Source: Neocallimastix lanati (nom. inval.)
Taxonomy: Eukaryota; Neocallimastigomycota; Neocallimastigomycetes; Neocallimastigales; Neocallimastigaceae
DNA length: 20,000 bases
NCBI GenBank assembly: GCA_016946835.1
Contig: JACVTC010000322.1
Location: forward strand, 1 to 20,000
Direction: 5' to 3'
Shown in pieces: positions 8,801-18,525 of this stretch (within the stretch, counting starts at the first letter, position 1; each line of letters opens with the position of its first letter). Under the pieces are notes generated by a model, which was not told the DNA's origin, searched no databases, and was given only the letters and a program-made list of their open reading frames with translations. The position numbers and the translations under genes are program-made.

Positions 8801-8819
8801 TCCGAAACGCACCACCCTC
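8801..8819 (-). repeat. MULE right terminal inverted repeat
   Basis: On the minus strand GAGGGTGGTGCGTTTCGGA, 14 of 19 positions matching the left end. It is preceded inward by ATGTGGCTTA (plus-strand TAAGCCACAT at 8791-8800). Confidence 0.75.
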
Positions 8820-8828
8820 AGTGTAATT
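8820..8828. repeat. Right 9-bp target-site duplication of the MULE
   Basis: AGTGTAATT, an exact copy of 1163-1171, immediately outside the right terminus. Confidence 0.8.
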
Positions 8829-9489
8829 TTATAATATTTATTGAGACTAATTCAATATCACATGACATTTCAAAAATTAATGGTTAAAAAATGTACATAA
8901 ATAGATATATAGCATTATTTGGTAAATTTTTATAAAAAATATATATATTATAATGTATTATAGTATATTATTTAATTTATTATTTAAATTTATTATAATT
9001 GTTAGTATTTAAATATTTATGTATTCATATATATATGAAAAAACAAAAAAAAATAAATAAATAAAAACTATTATAAAAAATATTATAAAAATATTTATAT
9101 ATAATTTTTTATTTTTGTTCCTTTATATAATAAAAAGAAAAAATATATATATATAAATTTTTTTATTTTTTATAATTAAATTAATAAAGATTAAATATAT
9201 AGTAAAAATTCAATAAATCATAATTATTTATACATTATTATTATTCAAATATAAAAAAAAAAAATAAAATAAAAAAATAAAAATAAAAATAAAAATAAAA
9301 ATCATCACTTACTTCAAAAAGAAATTATTATTACTGAAAATTAAAAAATAAAAATTATAATTAAAAGATAAAAAAAAAATAAAAATAAAAAAATAAAAAA
9401 TAAATTATTTAAAAATAAAAAATAAAATCTAATATTTAAATTTTTCAATTTATTTATTAATATATATAATACAAATTTAAATAAAAAGA
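8829..9489 (+). promoter_or_regulatory. Presumed promoter region of the first MFS gene
   Basis: About 660 bp between the MULE end and the start codon, nearly all A/T, with A-runs broken by single T in the last 250 bp. No specific binding site can be named. It is listed because the transposon insertion sets its upstream limit. Confidence 0.3.
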
Positions 9490-11247
9490 ATGGATAAAAC
9501 TCCAGAGGAAAAGGATATTGTCCATGAAGATATCCATAATAGAAAAGAGGTAATAAATAATAAAGAATCAAATGAAAATCAAAATGAAATTGAAAATAAG
9601 AAAATAAATGAAAATCAAAATGAAATTGAAAATAAGAAAATAAATGAAAATCAAAATGAAATTAAAGATAAAAAATCAGATAAAAATCAAATTGAAATCT
9701 CTGATAAAGAACATGAAGAATTAGCTAAAAAGAGATATTTAGAAATATCAGATAAGAAACGAACCCAAATTTTCATCAATGTTAATATTTCATGTATTGC
9801 TGGAATTATGTTACAAACTGCTTTAACAACTGCTTTACCACCAATTATAAAAGAATTTAAAATTAGTGTTAATACTGGACAGTGGTTAACAAGTGGTTTC
9901 AGCTTAGCTATGTCCATTATGATTCCATTATCTTCTTATCTTATTACAAGATTCAGAACTAGAAGATTATTTTTAACAGCTATTATTTTATTTTTAACTG
10001 GTTTAACAATAGCCTTATTTTCTGTAAATTTCCCAATGATGTTAGCTGGTAGATTGATTCAAGCTTGTGGTAGTGGTCTATTATCTTCCATGGGTCAAGT
10101 TATTATATTAACTATATATCCACCAGAAAAAAGAGGTTCTGCTATGGGTTGGTATGGTTTATCTGTGGGAGCTGCACCAGTTATTGCTCCAACCATTGCT
10201 GGATTATTAGCAGATACTGTGGGTTGGAGATTTATTTTCGTTGTTTCCATTGCTATTATGGTATGTACATTAATCTATACTTTATTTGTATTCACAGATG
10301 TCTTACCAAATAAAATGGTAAAATTTGATGTTTTTTCCTTTATTTTAAGTGCTTTTACATTTGGTGGAATTACTTTAGCAATTGGTAATTTTGGTGCTTA
10401 TGATTTTATTAGTTATCAAGTTGGAATGGTATTACTCATTGGTATAGTAGCTTCTATACTCTTCATATATCGTCAATTACATTCTAAATCACCTTTTTTA
10501 GATATTAGAGTATGTAAAAATATGAGTTATGCTATTGCCTCCATAACAACCATCGCTATTAATTTAATTAATATGGGTTCAGCTGTTATTTTCCCACTTT
10601 ACTTCCAACAAGTGAAACATAAATCAGCTACTATTTCTGGTTTAGCTGTTTTACCAGGTTCATTATCTCTGGCATTCATCAGTCCATTTGCTGGTAAGAT
10701 ATATGATAAAATGGGCATAAAAATTTTATTACTTTTTAGTGGTATCGTCTCCACTTTAAGTAATTTAAGCTTATTTTTTATTACAATTAATACTAATATA
10801 TGGGTCGTTGCCATTATCAATATTGCACGTTGTATTGCCCTTGGTGTAATAACTATGCCTGTCATTACTTGGGGGATGAGTAAGATTCCCGCTTCTAAAA
10901 CTACAGACGGTTCTGCTACAATTAATTCCTTTAGAATTGTAAGTGGTGCCATTGGTACAGCATTATTTGTATCCGTGATGACTACAGTGGCAAATGCAGT
11001 CAAAGATACCAAAAATGAACCTCAACTCTTTGGTATTAATATAGTATTTTTAATAATGGCCGTTCTGTCTTTTATTATTTTATTATTTGGTATATTTGGG
11101 TGTGAAAGTCGATCAGTACATAAGAAGAATAAAAGTAAAAAAGGAAAAAATGATATAAAAAATTCAATGAAAGAATTATTACCACCTTCAGAATCTTCAG
11201 AAGAAATAAATAAATCAGGTGAAGTTGAAGTGATTATTAAAAATTAA
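9490..11247 (+). CDS. DHA2-type MFS drug:proton antiporter with a repeat-bearing N-terminal tail
   Basis: 585-residue membrane exporter, likely plasma membrane or vacuole, moving small toxic compounds out against protons. Residues 1-90 are a charged cytosolic tail with four 12-residue Asn/Glu/Lys repeats. About 14 hydrophobic segments follow. Family marks are the TM1 A-L-P-P-I phrase, Q-W-L-T-S-G-F in TM2, a basic loop T-R-F-R-T-R-R standing for motif A (its usual Asp is missing), P-P-E-K-R-G between TM4 and TM5, and the Gly/Pro-rich TM5 motif C (V-G-A-A-P-V-I-A-P-T-I-A-G) typical of antiporters. The C-tail is basic, then Ser/Glu-rich. There is no intron. The first ATG is used because the frame is short of further upstream codons. 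The style resembles EmrB/QacA proteins of bacteria, suggesting old transfer from bacteria (inference). The substrate cannot be read from sequence. Confidence 0.9.
   Translation: MDKTPEEKDIVHEDIHNRKEVINNKESNENQNEIENKKINENQNEIENKKINENQNEIKDKKSDKNQIEISDKEHEELAKKRYLEISDKKRTQIFINVNISCIAGIMLQTALTTALPPIIKEFKISVNTGQWLTSGFSLAMSIMIPLSSYLITRFRTRRLFLTAIILFLTGLTIALFSVNFPMMLAGRLIQACGSGLLSSMGQVIILTIYPPEKRGSAMGWYGLSVGAAPVIAPTIAGLLADTVGWRFIFVVSIAIMVCTLIYTLFVFTDVLPNKMVKFDVFSFILSAFTFGGITLAIGNFGAYDFISYQVGMVLLIGIVASILFIYRQLHSKSPFLDIRVCKNMSYAIASITTIAINLINMGSAVIFPLYFQQVKHKSATISGLAVLPGSLSLAFISPFAGKIYDKMGIKILLLFSGIVSTLSNLSLFFITINTNIWVVAIINIARCIALGVITMPVITWGMSKIPASKTTDGSATINSFRIVSGAIGTALFVSVMTTVANAVKDTKNEPQLFGINIVFLIMAVLSFIILLFGIFGCESRSVHKKNKSKKGKNDIKNSMKELLPPSESSEEINKSGEVEVIIKN
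9571..9714 (+). repeat. Four 36-bp in-frame repeats in the MFS N-terminal tail
   Basis: Units at 9571, 9607, 9643 and 9679 encode N-E-N-Q-N-E-I-E-N-K-K-I. The first two are identical, the third has changes in its last half, and the fourth is strongly diverged. Identity is highest at the 5' end, so the newest duplication is there. The tandem paralogue lacks the whole tail. Confidence 0.9.
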
Positions 11248-11257
11248 AAACTTTATA

Positions 11258-11265
<8 letters not shown>

Positions 11266-11308
<43 letters not shown>
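11266..11308 (+). repeat. Poly(A) tract, 43 bases, 18 bp after the MFS stop
   Basis: First of four A-runs within 370 bp (11266-11308, 11361-11385, 11429-11455, 11611-11635). Confidence 0.9.
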
Positions 11309-11310
<2 letters not shown>

Positions 11311-12040
11311 TTTTTAAAGTATTTATATTAAAAATTGATATCAATCTATTAATTTATTTGAAAAAAAAAAAAAAAAAAAAAAAAAGGTTAAAAGGGTTAA
11401 AAGGGAGAATTGAAACAAACAAATATACAAAAAAAAAAAAAAAAAAAAAAAAAAATTTATTATTATTATTTAAAATTTTTAAAATTTTTACTATTTTTAT
11501 TTTAGATTGTGAAAAGTAATTTAATGAATATATTTTTTATGTTCCTTCTTGGTTGAATTTTAGCTTTAGATCAGCTACATTTCAATACTGGGGAACAAAG
11601 ACATTTAAAGAAAAAAAAAAAAAAAAAAAAAAAAATCCTTTCACAACCAAGAGAGTCAACGAAGAATCAATATAATAAAAGAAGAACTTTTATTACTAGT
11701 CCTCATAGTACATTTTACCCAATAATAATAATTATTCTTTATATAATGAATCTATGGAAATTGAATCTCCTAATAATATTTTTCTTGGTTCGAGGGAGAG
11801 AATTTAATTATCATCATACTATCTACTTTACAAGTATTAATTCTTTGTTTTATTTTATTAAATATTTTTTCCTAGAAGTGAACTTTATATTTTATTAAAG
11901 CTAATTTTTTTTTTTATATCGCAAATATTTATAATGTATTTCTTCATTTTTAATATGTACGATATATTCATATTATAATAATTAAGAAATAAAATAGTAT
12001 AGTTTTATTTTCTTCTTAATCTAAAAAAAAAAAAAAATTA

Positions 12041-12077
<37 letters not shown>

Positions 12078-12379
12078 ATTTATTAATACAGTAATAGTAT
12101 TAAAATCTTTTAATATATCAAAAAATATTTCTAAAGCATCAATGAAGATATTTTTATTTATTGTTTTTATTAATATATCTATTCGTTTATTTAAAAAAAT
12201 ATTTTAAAAGAGGAAAGCAAAAAAAAAAATAAAAAAAAAAATTATTTTACTGATTTTTATCAATGAAATAATAATAATAAAAAATTAATTTCAAATTAAT
12301 AGATTACTAGTAATACTAACTACTTTAGAATTACTATTTGTTTAAAATAACAATTACCTTAACAAAAAATTAAAATAAA

Positions 12380-12411
<32 letters not shown>

Positions 12412-12686
12412 TTAAACTATTTTACTTTTGTTTTAATTTATTTATAAATATATATTATTTTTACTTTATTTATTTCAATTTAAAACTAAAATAAATTTTA
12501 AAAAAAATTATTCAATGTAAAACTAAATATAATTTAAATAAAAAAAAAATTTTTTTTCAATCGTGAATTTATTAATAAAATTATTATTTTATTAATAAAT
12601 AAAAGGATAAATTTTTTATTTATAAATATATATAATACTACTTTTCTACTTTTTTCTATTGATATTACTAATTAATAAAAATTAAA

Positions 12687-12727
<41 letters not shown>

Positions 12728-13684
12728 TTGATTTATTTAATTATGTTTTATTTAAAAAATTTTTTTAAAAAATTTTTAAATGTTTTTTATTTAAAATAGA
12801 TAATAAATTTACATATATATTACATAATATTATATTATATTATAAATGTTTATTATATGTTTATTATATAAATAAATTTTAAAATATCATGATTTATCAA
12901 AATTTAAAATCAATTAAGTTCAGTTGATGAAGGAAAAATATTGGTGGATTAATTTAATAATAAGTAAATAAATATAAATAAATAAATAAATAAATAAAAA
13001 AAAAAAAAAAAGGAAATATAAAAGGAAAATATTATAAAAAAAAATTTTTTTATTTTATTTTTTTATTATTCATATTATACATTATAAAAAAATAAAAAAA
13101 AATATTTATAAAAAAAATATATTAAAAGAAAAAAAAAATATTAAAAGAAACAAAAAATTAAAAGAAAAAAAAAAAATTAAAAGAAAAAAAAAAATTAAAA
13201 AAAGAAAAATAGTAGTAAATTATATTTAATTATATTTATTTAAAAGAATATATATATATATTTTTTATTTATACCAAACCACATATAAACCACATATTAA
13301 TCATCAAAAAAAAAAAAAAAAAACGTTATATCAATAAAAAGTATAAAATTAATTTATAATAATTTATGAATTTAAAAATAAAAAATTTATGTAAGGTAGA
13401 AACTAAAATATAAAAGGAAAAAAAAATAATAAATAAACCTAATAATAAAATAAAAGTTTAAGAAATAGAATATATTATTTATCTCAATTTTTAGAATTAT
13501 TTTAAACAAGAAAAAAAAAAAATAAAATAAAATAAAATTAAATTAAATTATCTTGAAATTTATTTTACTTAAGTTTTTTTTTTTTTTTTTTAGAAAATAA
13601 TAATATTAACGATAAGAAAATAATTAAATAAAATAAAATAAAATAGATAAAAGATAAAAAAAAAAAAAAATAAAAAAAAAAAAA
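11309..13684. other. 2.4-kb A/T-rich spacer between the two MFS genes
   Basis: No gene recognised. 11530-11840 is less A/T-biased than the rest and may be decayed unique sequence. It holds TCTTGGTT at 11547 and 11783 and the inverse AACCAAGA at 11645, but no frame or RNA fold is convincing. Simple repeats include (TA)n at about 12038-12062 and 12378-12406 and an A-run ending at 12721. The last 400 bp before the second gene are A-runs broken by single G, C or T, the likely promoter side of that gene. Confidence 0.5.
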
Positions 13685-15241
13685 ATGGGAGGCTCTGCTG
13701 AATTAACTGATAGGAAACGTTTATTGATTTTTATTAATGTTAGTATTTCCACATTTGCTGGTACCATGCTAGGTACTGCTTTAACCACAGCCTTACCTCC
13801 TATTATGAAAGATTATAATATCTCTGTTAATACAGCTCAATGGTTAACTAGTGGATTTAATTTAGTTATGTCTATTATCATACCTTTAACTTCATTTCTT
13901 ATTACTCGATTTAAAACAAAAAGACTCTTCCTTACTGCTATTATCCTTTTTTTATCTGGTAATATCATAGCTATAAGTTCTTTTAATTTCTTCACCTTAC
14001 TCGTTGGTAGAATTGTTCAAGCAGGTGGTAGTGCTTTAATTTCTTCAATGGCACAAGTTATTACCTTAAGTATATTTCCTCCTGAAAAAAGAGGTTACTA
14101 TATGGGATGGTATGGTTTAGCACTTAATGCAGCACCTATTATTTCACCTACAATAGCTGGTATATTAGTAGATGCTATTCATTGGAAAATGATCTTTATA
14201 CTTGCAGCAGTAATTATGTTGGTGACTCTCATTTATACTCTTTACATTTTTGAGGATGTATTAGAAAATAAAAAAATTGATTTTGATGCAATTTCCTTTG
14301 TATTAAGTGGTATTGCCTTTGGTAGTATTACTCTAGCAGTTGGTAATTTTGGTACTCATAAATTTATTAGTTATCATGTGGGAATGGTTTTACTTATTGG
14401 ATTTATTGCCGGAGTAATCTTCACTTATCGACAATTACATATAAAAATTCCGTTCTTAGATCTTAGAGTCTTTAAACATAAAGATTTCACTATTGCAGTA
14501 TGGAGTACTATTATCATTCAATTAATTCTAATGGGTTCTGCTATTATTTTCCCAGTATATTTCCAACAAGTTAAAGGTAGAAGTGCTACCATTTCTGGTT
14601 TAGCCGTTTTACCTGGTACTATGGCTTTATCGATAGTTAGTCCATTTGCTGGTAAAATATATGATAAAATTGGTATTCGATTTCTTTTCCTCTTCACTGG
14701 TATTGTCTCCACCCTCAGTAATTTAAGTCTCTACTTTATTACAATTCATACCAATATTTGGGTTGTATCTACTATAAATATTGCACGTTCTGCTGCTTTA
14801 GGGGTCTTAACTATGCCTGTATTTACTTGGGGAATGAGAAAAGTCCCTGAATCAAGAACTGCTGATGGTTCAGCTACACTTAATTCATTCCGAATTCTTA
14901 GTATGGGTGTTGGTTCTGCCTTATTCGTATCCATTATGACCAATGTTAGAGATTATGTTCGAGGCAAGAAGGAAAACCCAGATTTGTATGGTATTAACGT
15001 TGTATTTTTAGGTATGGCCATTCTCTCTTTTATTGTATTACTATTTGGAATATTTGGATGTGAAAACCAGTACTTTTGGAAGATTGGAGGAAAAAAAGGT
15101 AAAGATATCAAAAATTCAATGGAAGAATTAGATACCATGGGAAAAGAAGATAAGAAGAATTTAGAAAAGAAATATAGTGATGATGATGATAATAATAAAG
15201 GTGAACAAAAGGAAGTAGAATTAGTTATTAATGATGATTAA
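13685..15241 (+). CDS. DHA2-type MFS drug:proton antiporter, tandem paralogue
   Basis: 518-residue exporter. It aligns with the first MFS protein without gaps through the membrane region, roughly two-thirds identical by eye, so the pair arose by gene duplication. It keeps the same marks: A-L-P-P-I, Q-W-L-T-S-G-F, T-R-F-K-T-K-R, P-P-E-K-R-G, and a TM5 motif C version N-A-A-P-I-I-S-P-T-I-A-G where Asn replaces the usual first Gly. The long N-terminal tail is absent: the ATG follows an A-run, and an in-frame TAA at 13655 closes the frame above, so no hidden extension exists on this exon. The C-tail keeps D-I-K-N-S-M-x-E-L and an acidic Asp run near the end (codons GAT/GAC-like repeats at about 15177-15191). 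Changes at several membrane positions suggest a different substrate range. Confidence 0.9.
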   Translation: MGGSAELTDRKRLLIFINVSISTFAGTMLGTALTTALPPIMKDYNISVNTAQWLTSGFNLVMSIIIPLTSFLITRFKTKRLFLTAIILFLSGNIIAISSFNFFTLLVGRIVQAGGSALISSMAQVITLSIFPPEKRGYYMGWYGLALNAAPIISPTIAGILVDAIHWKMIFILAAVIMLVTLIYTLYIFEDVLENKKIDFDAISFVLSGIAFGSITLAVGNFGTHKFISYHVGMVLLIGFIAGVIFTYRQLHIKIPFLDLRVFKHKDFTIAVWSTIIIQLILMGSAIIFPVYFQQVKGRSATISGLAVLPGTMALSIVSPFAGKIYDKIGIRFLFLFTGIVSTLSNLSLYFITIHTNIWVVSTINIARSAALGVLTMPVFTWGMRKVPESRTADGSATLNSFRILSMGVGSALFVSIMTNVRDYVRGKKENPDLYGINVVFLGMAILSFIVLLFGIFGCENQYFWKIGGKKGKDIKNSMEELDTMGKEDKKNLEKKYSDDDDNNKGEQKEVELVINDD

Positions 15242-15242
15242 G

Positions 15243-15282
<40 letters not shown>
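15243..15282 (+). repeat. Poly(A) tract, 40 bases, 1 bp after the second MFS stop
   Basis: Uninterrupted A-run starting one base after the stop codon. The first MFS gene shows a similar run 18 bp after its stop. Confidence 0.9.
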
Positions 15283-15283
<1 letters not shown>

Positions 15284-15501
15284 AGAAGAGAGAAAGAAAA
15301 AATAATATTCATAATAATAACAAAATTATATATATTTATATATACAAATTTTATATTTAAATATATATTAATATTTGTTGATACCATATATAAATGTAAT
15401 AAAATAATTTAGATTATATACTATTTATTTAATAATTTATCACTATAAATAAGAACAAATATATATATTTATTTAATTTTAAAATAGAGAAAAAAAAATT
15501 A

Positions 15502-15545
<44 letters not shown>

Positions 15546-16800
15546 AGAATTTTGGGTAAAAGGATTTTTTATTTATTCTATTAATTATAAAATAATTAAT
15601 TGTTTTTATTTTACTAAAAATTTAAATAAACTATAATAATAATAATAATAAAAGTAATAATAATAATAATAATTTTTATATTTTATATTTATAATAAATT
15701 ATTAGTTATTAATTGAATAAATAATTAAATAATAGTTTTAATTATTTATTGATATTTTTATTTGATTTTTTATTTATTAAAAATAAAATATTATAAAAAA
15801 AAAAAAAATTATCTTTATTATTAAAAAATTTATATATTTATAAAAAAAATTTTTTTTTAATATTGAAAATTTTTAACTCTATTAACTTTTTATTACATTT
15901 ACTATCATTACTATTATTAGTCACCACCAAATAACTAACTGATTTGATTAAAAAATAAAATAAGAAAATACTATTATTTTAATAGAATTTATTTATTTAA
16001 ATATTTTGAATTTAGAATTTTTATTTTTTTTTTTTTTTTAAGATATCATTAATATTTATCTTCATTTATATATATATATGTAAAAACCCAGAAACTAAAT
16101 TAAAAAAATAATAATATATATATTTATTATTATAAATATATTGGTTATGCCTCCAGTATTGATCGATCCTTTTTTTTTTTTATGTATATTCTCTAAAACA
16201 AATAAAAATAAATAATTTAAATAATTAGCCACCACCACAAAGAATTAATAATTAATAATGAATAAACAAATTAAATAATAAATAAATTATTAATTCATTT
16301 TTTAAATAATAAATACTTTTCATTTTGGTTTTTTGGTTAGCCTATTTATGTAATAAATTAATATTATTATTTATCTTTTTTTTTTTTATTTATTATTATT
16401 TATTATTATTAATTATTATAATTTATTACTTATTATTACTATTATTATTTATTATTTATTATTATTTATTATTTATTATTATTTATTATTATTTTTATTA
16501 GTATTTATTAATCAAAGAAATATTTTCTTAAAATTATTTTTAATATATTTTGAATATGGCCATATTTACATATATATTATTATGGTTTAAAATAAATATG
16601 AATTAAATGGTTAAGTAAAATATCAATCTATATTAGGTACTTTATTATTTATTTTCATATTTCATAATTATTTATTATTATATTTCATAATTTAGACTTA
16701 GTTAATAAATAATAATTAAAACAACTATATATATATATATATATATATTTATTTATTTATTTTAGAGACATATTTTTTATATCTCGAATTAATTTATAAT

Positions 16801-16840
<40 letters not shown>

Positions 16841-16850
16841 AATATAATAT
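15283..16850. other. Convergent A/T-rich spacer
   Basis: It lies between the 3' ends of the second MFS gene (+) and the receptor gene (-). It holds an A-run at 15507-15542, TTA/TTAT microsatellite at about 16384-16500, (AT)n at about 16722-16748 and a T-run at 16805-16837. That T-run reads as poly(A) on the receptor strand, starting 14 bp after its stop. No gene is seen. Both genes must end transcription here. Confidence 0.5.
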
Positions 16851-17250
16851 TTATAAATCTCTTTTAATGGAATTAATTTTCTTTTTATTTATTGTAAAGA
16901 ACTTTGAGCAGAATCTATATAAATAAATATATTTTAATATAATATATTCATTTTTAGTTTTAACTTCGAATTCATCTTTATATACTTTGATAAGAAAATT
17001 ACTATTATATTCTCTTCTTTTAAATATAAAATAATTGTCTGGATTATTTCCTTCATTTCTAGCAATATAAAAAACTTTATCAAATGAAAATAAAATAAAT
17101 AATATGAAATAACATATCATATTTGTAATGATTTCGAACATAATTTTATATATTCTTCTATCTTTTAAAAAGACATCACCAATAATCTGATATATTATTT
17201 TATAAAAAAAAAAAAAATAAAAATAAAAATAAAAATAAAAATAATAATAA

Positions 17251-17305
<55 letters not shown>

Positions 17306-18490
17306 GTAATATATAAATATATATATATTATAATATTGATATTTTATATTAATATATATTTTTTCAATTTTTAATATAATTATATAATAATAATTATAAT
17401 ATTAAATAATATAAAATAAAATAAAAATTTTATATATTAATATTTAATTGAGTAAAACTCATGATTATATTTACATTAGTTGAAGGTCCTAATGTAATAG
17501 CTATAGATAATGAATAAAAAATATATATATTATATTTAAATATGCATTCCGATCTAATTATTTCTCTTCCATTAATTAATAAAACTATCAACCATAATAA
17601 ATATAAAAAATTATAAATTAAATCCATATTAGTGAGCTGGCAATTATAAGTCCATGTTTTTTCATAGTCTTGAATAAACATGTCAGTATTATTATTTTCC
17701 TTATTCTTTTTATCTTTACGATAGAAGATAATAATAATTATTACTGTCATTATAATATATAATAGATAGAGCATCGTGATTTCAATAAAAAGAGAACGTA
17801 TTCTTAGAATATTTCTTAACAAATCATTATTTTTATTTTTCTTCATACTAGAATCAGTATGACTATTAGCTTTTATCGATCCGTTTAATTTACTATTCAA
17901 TTCCTTTTTATCTTTTTTATTTTTTTTAGTATTTTCATCATTTAGCATAATACTTGAGATTCTCATTAATTTTAATTCGAGATGTGTATTCACTTCATTA
18001 GTATTTACAGTTTCATCTGGAATTAAGTCATCAACAAATTTTATAGATTTTAATCCATAATCTTCATTCTCTTTCTCTTGTTCTTTTTCCTCTTCTTCTT
18101 TTTTTATTTTTTCATTACTTTTAGTAGATGAAGAGTACATTCCTAATTCTGTTGTAACAATTTCAAATGATACCGCTTTTAATTTATTTTTAGATTCATT
18201 ATTAATACTTAATTCACTTGCAAGACAAATGCAAATAGAATACATGATAAATACTATCGATAGTCCAAAATGTTTAAACATAAAATGTAATGAACATTCT
18301 TTATAATCTTCAAATGTAGAAAACAAATTACTTACAAAATAAAACATGATTCCTAGTGTAAAAAAAAATATTTTATAAAAGCCTGAATCAACTATAATAC
18401 TTTCCTTTCGATTAATTATTACAAAGATAATATAGAAAATAATTATAAAGTATACTGGAATATTTATGGCATATACTGTATTTTTCGTTT

Positions 18491-18525
<35 letters not shown>

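Larger units (their letters stand above)
1172..8819 (+). mobile_element. Mutator-like (MULE) DNA transposon, 7,648 bp, carrying a nested retroelement
   Basis: Three independent signs agree. There is an exact 9-bp flanking duplication (1163-1171, 8820-8828). There are imperfect 19-bp terminal inverted repeats of equal length (1172-1190, 8801-8819). A FLYWCH-plus-DDE transposase lies inside. Internal order is left terminus, a duplicated A-rich block to about 2193, transposase 2205-4987 split by a short LTR element, AT-rich filler to about 5750, a 2.4-kb (AAAAT)n-based satellite to 8181, then 600 bp of AT-rich DNA before the right terminus. The transposase is broken, so this copy can move only if another copy supplies the enzyme. 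The right end lies 670 bp before the start codon of the first MFS gene. Without the nested 1.3 kb and the satellite it would be about 4 kb. Confidence 0.75.

Noticed and set aside
9687-11012. Minus-strand frames inside the first MFS gene (and 14518-15138 inside the second)
   Set aside because: They are shadows of the sense codons; the plus strand has clear family motifs over the whole length.
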